This document shows, one piece after another, positions 1 to 11,055 of a DNA stretch of 64,000 nucleotides. Each line of letters opens with the position of its first letter. Positions within the stretch are counted from its first letter, which is position 1. The position numbers and the translations under genes are program-made. The notes below the pieces were generated by a model. That model was not told the origin of the DNA. It searched no databases and saw only the letters and a list, made by a program, of their open reading frames with translations. Location of the stretch: NCBI RefSeq assembly GCF_001678755.1, contig NZ_LZDS01000025.1, positions 62,001 through 126,000 of the forward strand, read 5' to 3'. This DNA comes from Acinetobacter gandensis. GTDB taxonomy: Bacteria > Pseudomonadota > Gammaproteobacteria > Pseudomonadales > Moraxellaceae.

Positions 1-208
1 AAATTCTAGTTTCACCGTAGGCCAACAACTTCGCCCGAAAATAAATAATCTTCCGCTTTATCAAAGTGCCGATAAATCTGGGGTAGTTTTGAACAAACTG
101 TCAAAAAGTGCGGATATTATTTTTGCTGGGAATGCGACCAAAACTGGTCTAATCGAAGTCACTACAGAATACGGCAATGGCTGGATTGAATCTCACCTTG
201 TGCAATAA
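1..208 (+). CDS. C-terminal part of an SH3-like domain protein (5' end outside window)
   Basis: An open frame runs from the window edge (frame 2) to a TAA at 206-208 and gives about 68 residues ending ...NGWIESHLVQ. The pattern of short beta strands, with 'GNGWIESHLV' at the end, resembles the last strands of a bacterial SH3 (SH3b) domain, where a Gly-Trp-Val/Ile motif is typical. SH3b domains often bind peptidoglycan or other ligands in the envelope. The start and any signal peptide lie upstream, so the role cannot be told. The reading frame is firm; the family assignment is an inference from a short stretch. Confidence 0.6.
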   Translation, partial: NSSFTVGQQLRPKINNLPLYQSADKSGVVLNKLSKSADIIFAGNATKTGLIEVTTEYGNGWIESHLVQ

Positions 209-277
209 ATCATTTCTGAAAAAAAGCAAACATCAAAAATAGCTGTGCATAACAATTTCTTTTATCGAGCACTAGTC

Positions 278-1885
<1,608 letters not shown>

Positions 1886-1908
1886 TTCATGAGGTATCTC
1901 GAGCTTTT

Positions 1909-1941
1909 CCATGTCCTTTATTTTTTGCATTAAGGACATGG
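1909..1941. terminator. Hairpin after the lipoprotein gene
   Basis: A perfect 10 bp inverted repeat (ccatgtcctt / aaggacatgg) flanks a 13 nt loop, 24 bp after the stop at 1885 and between convergent genes. No T-run follows either arm, so it may stabilise mRNA ends or pause transcription rather than act as a canonical terminator. Confidence 0.45.
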
Positions 1942-1977
1942 ATCATTCACATAAATCAAAGCAGTGATAAAAACCAC

Positions 1978-2478
1978 TTATTTTAAGCGGCAATTAAAAC
2001 CCATCTTGGTATCAACGATATTATTTTCATAACCTAAGCTTTGAATAAATTGGTTGCGGTCTGATATTTGTTTTTGATCCGCTTGACTCAATCTTGCTTT
2101 ATTTTTTTGTGCCAACCCATAGGTTTCATTCACTAAACCCTGATAGATCCCGCAAACTTCCTGACGCTTGGACTTTTTCAATTGACGACCACCATACCAT
2201 GAACGTTCAAAATCTTCCGCTTTAAGTGTCTTACCCCAGTCTTCAATACGTTGATTTTGTCGCTGCTGCATTTCCAATAAGCCTTGTTGAATCTCAGCTT
2301 TAGTAAAAGGTTTATTTACTTCAACTTTTGGTAAAACAGGAACAGCGTCTGGCACAGGTGCTGCAGTGGTAATCGCCTCCTCTGCAGTATTCGATACAAC
2401 TGGATTTGCCAAACTCATTGATGAAATTAATCCGGTCGCAATGACGACACCAAAAGCTTTTAAATTTATAGATTTCAA
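1978..2478 (-). CDS. Small exported protein of unknown function
   Basis: The 166-residue product starts with a Sec signal peptide (MKSINLKAF..., hydrophobic core, likely cleavage after SLA-NP). The mature part has a Pro/Val/Ala-rich stretch, then a charged helical region (EMQQRQNQRIEDWGKTLK) and two cysteines about 50 residues apart near the C terminus (QEVCGIY and GFNCRLK) that could form a disulfide. I recognise no family. It stands alone on the minus strand, separated from trmL by a terminator. A periplasmic protein is the most that can be said. Confidence 0.7.
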   Translation of the reverse strand: MKSINLKAFGVVIATGLISSMSLANPVVSNTAEEAITTAAPVPDAVPVLPKVEVNKPFTKAEIQQGLLEMQQRQNQRIEDWGKTLKAEDFERSWYGGRQLKKSKRQEVCGIYQGLVNETYGLAQKNKARLSQADQKQISDRNQFIQSLGYENNIVDTKMGFNCRLK

Positions 2479-2605
2479 GTTTTAAGTACCCGTTTTAATT
2501 TTTCACAGTGTCCTTATACACATTTTTATATTTTGGCAGAAGTTTTTAAAGTATTAATTTACAAAACTTCATTAGTGTAAATGATTAGGCTTATGCAGGC
2601 TCAAT

Positions 2606-2633
2606 AAAAAACCGCTCCTAGAAGCGGTTTTTT
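2606..2633. terminator. Bidirectional terminator between trmL and the exported protein gene
   Basis: Stem aaaaaccgct...agcggttttt with a short loop and a run of A before and T after. It follows the trmL stop on the minus strand and precedes the exported-protein gene. Confidence 0.85.
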
Positions 2634-2646
2634 AAATTATGATAAC

Positions 2647-3126
2647 TTAAACCAATTCTTTAAAATCTTGTTGACGCCAAGCTTCATATAAAATTACTGC
2701 TGTCGCATTCGACAAATTCAAACTACGTGAATTTGCAGCCATTGGTAGACGAATCCAATGTTCTTTCGGGAACATCATACGTACATCTTCAGGTAAACCA
2801 CGTGTTTCTGGACCCATCAAAAGTGCGACCGGTCGATTTAGATTAGACGTATGCGGTGTTTCAAAACCCTTGGTCGTTAATGGATAAATCGCATTTTGAT
2901 CGATCCCTACACTCGCTAAATGCTCTAAACACGCAGCAAAATTTTCCCACACTTTCATGTGCGCCCATTCATGATAATCCAATCCAGCACGACGTAATTT
3001 TTTATCATCTAGTTCAAAACCCAAAGGCTTGACTAAATGTAACTGCGCTCCAGTATTGGCACATAAACGAATGATATTCCCTGTATTTGCAGGAATTTCT
3101 GGCTCGTATAAAACAACATGGATCAC
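2647..3126 (-). CDS. trmL: tRNA (cytidine(34)-2'-O)-methyltransferase
   Basis: TrmL is a SpoU-type (SPOUT) methyltransferase that methylates the 2'-OH of the wobble nucleotide C34/cmnm5U34 in the two tRNA-Leu isoacceptors, using S-adenosylmethionine. The 159-residue size is normal for this minimal family. Signature segments are present: the N-terminal VLYEPEIPANTGNIIRLC, the LMGPETRGLP loop of the trefoil knot, and the C-terminal IRLPMAANSRSLNLSNA motif with Arg, Ser and Asn of the cofactor pocket. It is transcribed towards the terminator at 2606-2633. The 58 bp repeats lie between it and cysG, so co-transcription with cysG is uncertain. Confidence 0.96.
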   Translation of the reverse strand: MIHVVLYEPEIPANTGNIIRLCANTGAQLHLVKPLGFELDDKKLRRAGLDYHEWAHMKVWENFAACLEHLASVGIDQNAIYPLTTKGFETPHTSNLNRPVALLMGPETRGLPEDVRMMFPKEHWIRLPMAANSRSLNLSNATAVILYEAWRQQDFKELV

Positions 3127-3450
3127 AGGATTTACTCTACTCTTTGGTTAAAAATGGATGAGGTAAGATATTCACTTAGCGATGATATGCCATAGCTAGC
3201 AAATAAAAATTCATTCGACTGAGTATTCGCACTTTAGCATAACGAACACCGAATAATGAGGGTAGCAACTATAGCTATGTCCACTTTACTCAGACATAGC
3301 CTTCGCCTTGTGCTCGGGCAGCGTTATCGCTACTTTATCCTCTTTACTCAGGCACAGCCTTCGTCTTGCGCTCGGGCAGCGTTATCGCTGCTTTATCCTC
3401 TTTACTCAGGCACAGCCTTCGTCTTGCGCTCGGGCAGCGTTATCGCTGCT
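3127..3450. other. Intergenic region trmL-cysG
   Basis: About 320 bp with no convincing gene. The half next to trmL is AT-rich and should carry the trmL promoter. The half next to cysG is made of the 58 bp tandem repeats described separately. A plus-strand open frame through the repeats (3256-3486) is unlikely to be real, since the repeat length is not a multiple of three. Confidence 0.7.
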
Positions 3451-3457
3451 TTATCCT
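3284..3457. repeat. Three 58 bp direct repeats, each with a hairpin
   Basis: Units begin at 3284, 3342 and 3400. Units 2 and 3 are identical over all 58 bp and unit 1 differs at a few positions. Each unit carries 'gctcgggcagcgttatcgct'; within it gcagcg and cgctgc, separated by ttat, make a GC-rich hairpin in units 2 and 3 (unit 1 has cgctac, so its arm is weakened). The third unit runs over the cysG stop codon. Identity of two units points to recent duplication. Possible roles are transcription termination or mRNA 3'-end protection for cysG. Confidence 0.92.
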
Positions 3458-4836
3458 CGCTCATGCCATTGAAGTTGATCACGTAAGCTAACCACATCAC
3501 CAATAATGGTCAATGTCGGCGCCTGTATTTGGTACTCGGATACTTTAGAAGCAATATCTGCCAAAGTCCCGACCACCACTTTTTGCTCTGGAGTTGTGCC
3601 TTTCGATACCAATGCAACTGGCATATCCGGACGTTGCCCATGTGCAATTAATTTTTCACAAATTTTTTCAAGACCCACCAAGCCCATATACAGCACAAGC
3701 GTTTGGTTTTGGTAAACCAGTTCATTCCACGGTAATTCAGGTGAGCCTTCTTTCAAATGCCCAGTTAAAAAACGCACACTTTGAGCATAATCACGATGAG
3801 TTAAAGGAATACCCGCATATGCTGAACAGCCCGAAGCCGCAGTGATACCAGGCACAACTTGAAAGGCTACGCCAGCAGCAAAGAGTTCTTGAATTTCTTC
3901 ACCCCCGCGCCCAAAGATAAATGGATCACCACCTTTCAGACGACAAACTCGCTTACCTTCACTGGCGTATTTAACCAATAATGCATTAATGCCTTCTTGT
4001 GGCACTGCGTGATTCGATCGAGCTTTACCAACGTAGATTTTTTCGGCATCGCGACGGCACAAATCCATAATCGGCTGTGAAACCAAACGATCGTAAATAA
4101 CCACATCTGCTTGCTGCATTAAGCGTAAAGCTTTCAGAGTCAATAGGTCTGGATCACCAGGCCCAGCACCGACCAAATACACTTCGCCTTTTGGACGTGT
4201 CCATTCAATAAGAGCCTGCTGAATTAAGCGATTCGCTTCAACTACATTGTCGTTAAACACCTGTTCTTTCAGTGGACTTGCATACAAGTCTTCCCAAAAG
4301 ATACGGCGTTCGTCTGGATTGGCTATTTTTGCTTTAACTTCAGGACGCCACTTACCAGAAAACTCAGCAAGCTTGCCCATACCATGTGGAATAGCTGCTT
4401 CTAGTTGAGTTCGAATTTGGCGAGATAAAACGGGCGATGTTCCATTAGATGCAACTGAAACAATCAATGGTGAACGATCAATAATTGCAGGTACCATAAA
4501 TCGGCAATGCGGCGGATCATCAACACTATTGACCAAAACATTTTCAGCTTCACAAGCCTCAAACACGGCTTGATTAATCGTTTTATCATTGGTTGCGGCT
4601 ATAACCAAACGGTATGCACGCAAATTAACTTGAGTATCTTGATAGCGTGAATTGAGATATTGCCCTTGGCTATGTGTCACCAATTGCATTAAATCATCTT
4701 CTATTTCGGGTGAAATCACCGTAAGGCAAGCACCTGCTTTTGCAAGCAGCACTGCCTTACGATATGCAATTCGACCACCACCAACAATCAGACAAGGTTG
4801 CTGTTGCAACTTCAACGAGATTGGAAAAATATCCAC
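3451..4836 (-). CDS. cysG: Siroheme synthase (trifunctional)
   Basis: CysG turns uroporphyrinogen III into siroheme, the cofactor of sulfite and nitrite reductases. The N-terminal half (about residues 1-150) is the precorrin-2 dehydrogenase/ferrochelatase, with the NAD-binding LIVGGGRIAYRKA loop. A central helical dimerisation segment follows. From about residue 215 comes the SAM-dependent uroporphyrinogen-III C-methyltransferase, with VYLVGAGPGDPDLLTLKALR, GGDPFIFGRGGEE and PGITAASGC. At 461 residues it is close to full length for the fused enzyme. The start is GTG at 4836, with GAGG 6 nt upstream, giving MDIFPISLKL as expected. The stop overlaps the third 58 bp repeat. Confidence 0.97.
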   Translation of the reverse strand: MDIFPISLKLQQQPCLIVGGGRIAYRKAVLLAKAGACLTVISPEIEDDLMQLVTHSQGQYLNSRYQDTQVNLRAYRLVIAATNDKTINQAVFEACEAENVLVNSVDDPPHCRFMVPAIIDRSPLIVSVASNGTSPVLSRQIRTQLEAAIPHGMGKLAEFSGKWRPEVKAKIANPDERRIFWEDLYASPLKEQVFNDNVVEANRLIQQALIEWTRPKGEVYLVGAGPGDPDLLTLKALRLMQQADVVIYDRLVSQPIMDLCRRDAEKIYVGKARSNHAVPQEGINALLVKYASEGKRVCRLKGGDPFIFGRGGEEIQELFAAGVAFQVVPGITAASGCSAYAGIPLTHRDYAQSVRFLTGHLKEGSPELPWNELVYQNQTLVLYMGLVGLEKICEKLIAHGQRPDMPVALVSKGTTPEQKVVVGTLADIASKVSEYQIQAPTLTIIGDVVSLRDQLQWHERG

Positions 4837-4909
4837 ACACTACCTCAGTATTTTAAATCTGATTGTCTTAAGCAAATTTTGTGCACAAAACTGTGCACTT
4901 TATCGTTCA

Positions 4910-6232
<1,323 letters not shown>

Positions 6233-6298
6233 TTAAAAATACAGTGATCGAGCTTACACCTGAGCTTTATTGAATCAATATTATTGACTCAATGAACT

Positions 6299-7090
6299 TC
6301 ATTTCGTTTCATAATTTGGCAAATTCGGTAAATACTCTGGTTTGAATAAACCTTTTACAGAGTAATACGGTAGTTTTAATTCAGGCATACCTTCTGCATA
6401 ACTTGCTAATTCATACAATGGATAAACAAACACAATACCGTTACCCCCATAGTAGAAATTATCACTCAGTTGTAATTTACCGCGTTCAATATCATGGTTA
6501 TCTAACCAAATTGAATTGGAATCAAACAAAGCACTTAGAACTTTGGCATCGGCACCTTTCACCAATACATCTTGTAATGCTAAACGTTTTTTTTCATTTA
6601 GATCAAAATTGACATATTCCACATGAGACATACCGTGCGCAGCATGTACGGCATAGGTATAACTTTCTATCGCAAAAGTCGCAATATGGCCCCATTGGCT
6701 AATATATCGCACCGAAGTTGTGCTTTGACCTACGCCAGCTTCCGGATTTTGTGCTAAATCCACTTTTTCATTGGGTTCAGGCGAAAATGCAATTGGATCC
6801 GCTTTCTTAATACGCTCAAGGAAGTATTGATTGATCCAATCAACATTGGTTTCTACAGTTTGAATGGAATATTGTGTACACCCTTCAGCTTCGCATGCTT
6901 GCGGTTTCGGCAAATTAACCACAACAGATTTAGATTCAATCAGGGGAACCGATTGCGTCGTCTTTTGTTTACTTTGTGTCGTGCTTGCATCTTCGACAGG
7001 TTCATTTCGTGGATGACAAGCTGTCAATGCTCCAACCATCAAAATTGTTGTGATAGCCGTAGCCAAAACATTGATACGTGTTTTTTTCAT
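6299..7090 (-). CDS. DUF3298/RsiV-type lipoprotein
   Basis: The ATG at 7090 is preferred to the upstream frame start at 7171, because it gives a clean lipoprotein signal (MKKTRINVLATAITTILMVG, lipobox LTAC). The roughly 263-residue product has a Ser/Thr-rich linker, then an N-terminal DUF4163-like part (QYSIQTVETNVDWINQYF) and a C-terminal DUF3298 domain: LALQDVLVKG, a F-YYGGNGIVFVYPLYELASYAEG segment, and LPYYSVKGLF. The same pair of domains forms the outer part of the RsiV anti-sigma factor, where it binds lysozyme. This protein has no anti-sigma or membrane-spanning part, so a role as an envelope lysozyme binder or sensor is only an analogy. Confidence 0.8.
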   Translation of the reverse strand: MKKTRINVLATAITTILMVGALTACHPRNEPVEDASTTQSKQKTTQSVPLIESKSVVVNLPKPQACEAEGCTQYSIQTVETNVDWINQYFLERIKKADPIAFSPEPNEKVDLAQNPEAGVGQSTTSVRYISQWGHIATFAIESYTYAVHAAHGMSHVEYVNFDLNEKKRLALQDVLVKGADAKVLSALFDSNSIWLDNHDIERGKLQLSDNFYYGGNGIVFVYPLYELASYAEGMPELKLPYYSVKGLFKPEYLPNLPNYETK

Positions 7091-7206
7091 CCTAAAATCC
7101 CTATACCTCAAATCAGATATGCTGCAAAGTTGACGCTCAGCTTTGCAAAATAAGCATACTACTAAATGCATAGCTGCATACGCTTGGTTGATTTACATTT
7201 ATCCAT

Positions 7207-7237
7207 AAAAAAAGAGCAGATATTTATCTGCTCTTTT
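7207..7237 (-). terminator. Terminator of lolA
   Basis: Stem aaaagagcagata / tatctgctctttt with a 2 nt loop. Read on the minus strand it ends in a run of seven T. It lies 20 bp after the lolA stop. Confidence 0.85.
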
Positions 7238-7256
7238 GCATATCTAAAGATCAAAT

Positions 7257-7952
7257 TTATTGATCAATAATATCTGTACCTTTTGGTGGTACAAAATTAA
7301 AGGTCGATGCTGGAATTGATGCATTCACTTTAACGTTGTTAAAACGCACATTTGTGGTTTGACCCAATGAATCCTGAAGAATCATCAATGTAGGCGCATT
7401 TTTCGCACCAAAACTAATGGTTAAGCTTTGGAATACACCATCATCGCTTTTTGGATATAGAGTGTAATAAGTTTTGCTCTTATTCGGCTGCGTAATACGG
7501 TAAGACTTCATAATTTGAGCCGTATTACCCGACAATAACAAGGCTGGTGTATTTGCTACCTGCTCATCTAGGCTTTGACGTACAGCTTGTTGTAAGTCTG
7601 GATCATAAATCCATACCGTTTTACCTGTAGTTGCAATGGTTTGTTTCGATGGACTTGTGGTTTCCCAATAGAACTTACCTGGACGCTGAACTTTCATCAC
7701 ACCTTTAAAAGTCTGATTCATGTGCTGCGCGCTTAAGCCTTTTTTCTGAGTGGCCTTCGGATTGGTTACTTTGGTGGTTTGCTCAAAGTTTGCAGTAAAG
7801 CTTTTAATCCCAGACAGCTGTTTTACAAGATTCGCAGTTGCCTGTTGCTCCGACGCTGCTACTGGCGCAGCGAATACTGTAGTACTCATTACAGGTGCCA
7901 GAGTCGCTGCACCTAATGCCATAGCACAGATGGTTTTACGAAGCATTTTCAT
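7257..7952 (-). CDS. lolA: Outer-membrane lipoprotein carrier protein LolA
   Basis: LolA is the periplasmic shuttle that takes lipoproteins from the LolCDE ABC transporter to LolB on the outer membrane. The ATG at 7952 has AAGGTG at a good distance upstream and gives a Sec signal peptide (MKMLRKTICAMALGAA, cleavage near VFA-AP). The mature protein shows the LolA signatures: SFTANFEQT, MKVQRPGKFYWETTSPSKQTI, TVWIYDPDLQQ and the LLSGN segment. It stands alone with its own terminator. The 231-residue precursor is a normal length. Confidence 0.94.
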   Translation of the reverse strand: MKMLRKTICAMALGAATLAPVMSTTVFAAPVAASEQQATANLVKQLSGIKSFTANFEQTTKVTNPKATQKKGLSAQHMNQTFKGVMKVQRPGKFYWETTSPSKQTIATTGKTVWIYDPDLQQAVRQSLDEQVANTPALLLSGNTAQIMKSYRITQPNKSKTYYTLYPKSDDGVFQSLTISFGAKNAPTLMILQDSLGQTTNVRFNNVKVNASIPASTFNFVPPKGTDIIDQ

Positions 7953-8174
7953 AGATTCACCTTTTATATTTGCATCAATGCAATTTGTTAGATAAGCCAT
8001 CTTAAACCAATTTCAGCTGCTAAATTTAGAGAAAATAAGAAGTTTTGTATGGTTATTAATTCAATTTGATCATTTTTATTCATCATGATGGAGAAATTTG
8101 CAGATCTTTTACTTTATTTTGAGTGTTATTTCTGTCAATCATTTTGGCTTTGCAAAGTTTTTGGTGAATCATAA

Positions 8175-8202
8175 AAAAGCTCCGTCATTATGCGGAGCTT
8201 TT
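8175..8202 (-). terminator. Terminator downstream of the adhesin remnant
   Basis: Stem aaaagctccg / cggagctttt, loop 8 nt, with seven T in a row when read on the minus strand. It sits about 40 bp after the stop at 8240, so the decayed adhesin gene still has its terminator. Confidence 0.82.
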
Positions 8203-8239
8203 AAAGTAGACAACAATTTAACATGTTTTATTTCCATTA

Positions 8240-8835
8240 CTAGCCAATGGAAGCACCTGCACCAAAATCACCTTCAGAATTTGATGTTGCTGCGACTTTA
8301 TATACATATTTATTACTTTCAGCTACTCCGCTAAATCCAAGTGCATAAATTTGTTTACTCTCCCAAGTCCCCATACCTACGCTGAACTTATTGTATCCAG
8401 CATCAGTTGGTTGTGGTAAAGAAGCTATGGCAATACTAGAAGCCACGGCTGCATATACTTCATCTCTAAAGCTATCAAATCGGCTATTGAGCTCATTCAC
8501 ACGATGATGGGTATAGGCTTTGGACTCCTTCAGCACATCTTCCGTGTCAAGACCACCTTGTCCATTTGCACCTTTTAGACTTAATAATCATTGAGACTCT
8601 ATTCCATTAAAACCTTGATTGAGTGCGACTTCATAAGTCGCTTAGACCTTGCGAACCTGTTGCACCAAGAGAGTAGAATACTCACAGCAAGTAATTTTGG
8701 TACAGCTTTAATAGCGATTGAAGTTGTTTCAGCAAGTCCTAATAGCTTTTCAAGTGCCATTTCTTGGTTTTTATCAGAACAATTCCTTTTCTGAAAGTCA
8801 GTATGCGCCAGCACTGTTTTTAAAATTTTATTCAT
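8240..8835 (-). pseudogene. Remnant of a trimeric autotransporter adhesin (YadA-like)
   Basis: The last 98 codons (8240-8536) encode a recognisable YadA-type membrane anchor: a coiled stalk (HHRVNELNSRFDS), then AAVASSIAIASLPQP, the strand pattern GYNKFSVGMGTWESKQIYALGFSG and a short end. Such anchors form a 12-stranded barrel as a trimer. Upstream the frame continues as SLKGANGQGGLDTEDV to a TGA at 8588-8590. Before that stop, the collagen-like segments GATGSQG and EVALNQGFNGIESQ appear in two different frames. A 5' piece starting MNKILKT (ATG at 8835) resembles the ESPR start of long autotransporters. One stop and at least two frame changes indicate decay after a large deletion. The anchor could in principle start at the GTG at 8536, but it would lack a signal peptide. 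Confidence 0.68.
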
Positions 8836-8971
8836 GTCTTTATCCTTTTTTGTATTTTTATTCTTTTATGACCCACCCTTATTTATGTGAATTTAATCAC
8901 TTATAATTTTGATTAATTGATAAAAAAATAATTTTTAACAATCTTGAAACTTTGATCCTATTTTTATAGAC

Positions 8972-9005
8972 AAAAAAAAGCCCACATAATGTGGGCCTTT
9001 TTTTC
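8972..9005. terminator. Terminator of rplU-rpmA
   Basis: Stem agcccacat / atgtgggcc with A-run and T-run on the two sides. It lies directly after the rpmA stop on the minus strand and can work on both strands. Confidence 0.88.
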
Positions 9006-9014
9006 TATTAAAAC

Positions 9015-9269
9015 TTACGCTTCAACAGATACGTAGCGACGACCGAATTGGCCTTTCACTTCGAATTTTACAACGCCGTCAGCAGTTGCAAATAAAGTAT
9101 GGTCACGGCCCATACCTACGTTTACACCAGCGTGGAATTCAGTACCACGTTGACGAACGATGATGTTACCAGCAGTCACAGATTGACCGCCATAGATTTT
9201 AACACCCAACATTTTTGGGTTCGAGTCACGACCGTTTTTAGTCGAACCACCGGCTTTTTTAGTTGCCAT
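9015..9269 (-). CDS. rpmA: 50S ribosomal protein L27
   Basis: L27 is a basic 84-residue protein whose N-terminal tail reaches the peptidyl-transferase centre. The conserved core is present: [34 protein letters not shown] and [23 protein letters not shown] lies ahead of the ATG. It is the second gene of the rplU-rpmA operon, 19 bp after rplU, the usual bacterial arrangement. There is no N-terminal cleavable extension of the Firmicutes type. Confidence 0.98.
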   Translation of the reverse strand: MATKKAGGSTKNGRDSNPKMLGVKIYGGQSVTAGNIIVRQRGTEFHAGVNVGMGRDHTLFATADGVVKFEVKGQFGRRYVSVEA

Positions 9270-9288
9270 GTCTACTTACTCCTCGTAA

Positions 9289-9600
9289 TTAGCCTGAAAT
9301 AGCTGTAATTTTCAACTCAGTGAACCATTGACGGTGACCTTGTTGTTTACGATAGTGTTTACGACGACGCATTTTGATGATGCGGATTTTGTCGTGACGA
9401 CCATGGCTAACTACTTCAGCAGTTACTTTAGCGCCAGCAACTACTGGTGCACCAATTTGAATGCTGTCACCGTTTACAAGCATCAACACGTCATCAAAAG
9501 TGATTGTTGAGCCAGTTTCAGCTTTCAATAATTCTACTTTAAGGGTTTCACCCTCAACTACACGGTGTTGTTTACCACCGCTTTGGATTACTGCGTACAT
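9289..9600 (-). CDS. rplU: 50S ribosomal protein L21
   Basis: L21 binds 23S rRNA. The 103-residue sequence starts [14 protein letters not shown] and carries the family signature in the C-terminal third ([21 protein letters not shown]). It leads the rplU-rpmA operon. The upstream region has a short inverted repeat near the start, but no leader structure can be assigned by eye. Confidence 0.98.
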   Translation of the reverse strand: MYAVIQSGGKQHRVVEGETLKVELLKAETGSTITFDDVLMLVNGDSIQIGAPVVAGAKVTAEVVSHGRHDKIRIIKMRRRKHYRKQQGHRQWFTELKITAISG

Positions 9601-10047
9601 AAATGTACTCCAAACATGCCCGTGTTGTCGTGCCGGTAAAGGGATATACCGATCTTAAAACGATCGTCACTGGGGTTTCACAAAGGCAGAGATTTTAAGG
9701 GATAACCAGCAAAACAACAAGCTATTTAGGCAAAATATTAGTTTAGCACGCGTGTATTTATTAAACAGCGGCGTTTAACTCAATAAAGTTCAGACATTTG
9801 ATCGTGTTATTTTAAATTGAAATGGATTTTTAATACGCGTTCGCTAATATAGGCTTCAATTTTCAGTATTAGCGCTTTAAAACTTGGAAAAACACACTTA
9901 GGAATATTAAAAAAATCGACAGGAACATACCCTAGGATAAAAAAATCACTTAAGATTAAGCCAATTGAGTACGTTTCTGTCTGTAATTCATAAATCAAAT
10001 TGCTACACTACGGCTGTAATTTAAAAATAACTGAGGCTTCTCTTCAT
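9601..10047. other. Divergent promoter region rplU / ispB
   Basis: About 450 bp between two divergent genes, with promoters expected for both. On the rplU side, the inverted repeat cgatc / gatcg (9650-9666) would fold in the mRNA leader. The rest is AT-rich. A 63-codon minus-strand open frame (9807-9998) shows no signal, motif or ribosome-binding site and is not called. Confidence 0.6.
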
Positions 10048-11025
10048 ATGACCATCGACTTTAAGCAAGATATTCTCGCGCCTGTTGCATCTGACTTTGC
10101 TGCGATGGACACATTCATTAATGAAGGGATTACGTCTAAAGTTGCCTTAGTGATGGCGGTCAGTAAACATGTGGTAGAAGCTGGTGGTAAACGCATGCGC
10201 CCGATTATGTGTCTACTGGCGGCAAAAGCATGTGGTGCAGAAGACCTTGAAAAGCATCGTAAGCTCGCTGCTATTATTGAAATGCTGCATACAGCAACTT
10301 TAGTACATGACGATGTGGTTGATGAATCCGGTTTACGTCGTGGTCGCCCAACGGCCAACGCAACTTGGAATAATCAAACTGCCGTGTTGGTAGGTGATTT
10401 CCTAATTTCACGCGCATTCGATTTGTTGGTCGATTTAGACAACAATGTCTTGCTGAAAGATTTTTCGACCGGGACGTGTGAAATTGCAGAAGGTGAAGTT
10501 CTACAACTGCAATCGCAGCACCAACCTGATACGACTGAACAAACTTATTTAGACATCATTCATGGTAAAACTTCGCGTCTCTTTGAATTAGCGACCGAAG
10601 GTGCTGCTATTTTAACGGGAACGCCAGAATTCCGTGAGCCACTGCGTAAATTTGCAGGTCATTTTGGTAACGCATTCCAAATCATTGACGATATTTTAGA
10701 TTACACCTCTGATGCTGAAACATTAGGTAAAAATATTGGTGATGATTTGATGGAAGGAAAACCAACTTTGCCTTTAATCTCTGCGTTAAAGAATACAACA
10801 GGTGAAGAACATGAGATTATTCGCCGTAGTATTGCAACAGGTGGTACAGCAGATTTAGATCGTGTGATCCAAATTGTGCAAACATCTGGTGCTTTAGATT
10901 ATTGTAGCCAGCGTGCCACAGAGGAAACCAATGCAGCACTTAGCGCATTGGATGCTTTGCCAGAATCAGAATATCGTCAAGCCTTAATTAATTTAGCAAA
11001 CTTGGCATTACATCGAATTCAATAA
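10048..11025 (+). CDS. ispB: Octaprenyl/polyprenyl diphosphate synthase
   Basis: This trans-prenyltransferase adds isopentenyl diphosphate units to farnesyl diphosphate and makes the ubiquinone side chain; Acinetobacter mostly has Q-9, so the product length cannot be fixed from sequence. Both aspartate-rich motifs that bind Mg-diphosphate are present: LVHDDVVDE (first) and QIIDDILDY (second), together with GGKRMRP. I use the ATG at 10048 (MTIDFKQDILAPV, 325 residues), with GAGG upstream, not the frame start at 10000. It is divergent from rplU, a placement seen in many gammaproteobacteria. The recombinase-like gene begins 30 bp downstream. Confidence 0.94.
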   Translation: MTIDFKQDILAPVASDFAAMDTFINEGITSKVALVMAVSKHVVEAGGKRMRPIMCLLAAKACGAEDLEKHRKLAAIIEMLHTATLVHDDVVDESGLRRGRPTANATWNNQTAVLVGDFLISRAFDLLVDLDNNVLLKDFSTGTCEIAEGEVLQLQSQHQPDTTEQTYLDIIHGKTSRLFELATEGAAILTGTPEFREPLRKFAGHFGNAFQIIDDILDYTSDAETLGKNIGDDLMEGKPTLPLISALKNTTGEEHEIIRRSIATGGTADLDRVIQIVQTSGALDYCSQRATEETNAALSALDALPESEYRQALINLANLALHRIQ

Positions 11026-11055
11026 TTCACCATATTCATCGTAATACCCTTGCCT

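Noticed and set aside
3284..3457. CRISPR array
   Set aside because: The units are contiguous 58 bp tandem repeats without unique spacers, there are no cas genes, and only three copies.
3256..3486. Plus-strand open frame through the 58 bp repeats
   Set aside because: The repeat length is not a multiple of three, so each copy is read in a different frame. It also overlaps the end of cysG.
9807..9998. 63-codon minus-strand frame between rplU and ispB
   Set aside because: No ribosome-binding site, signal or known motif; it lies in a divergent promoter region.
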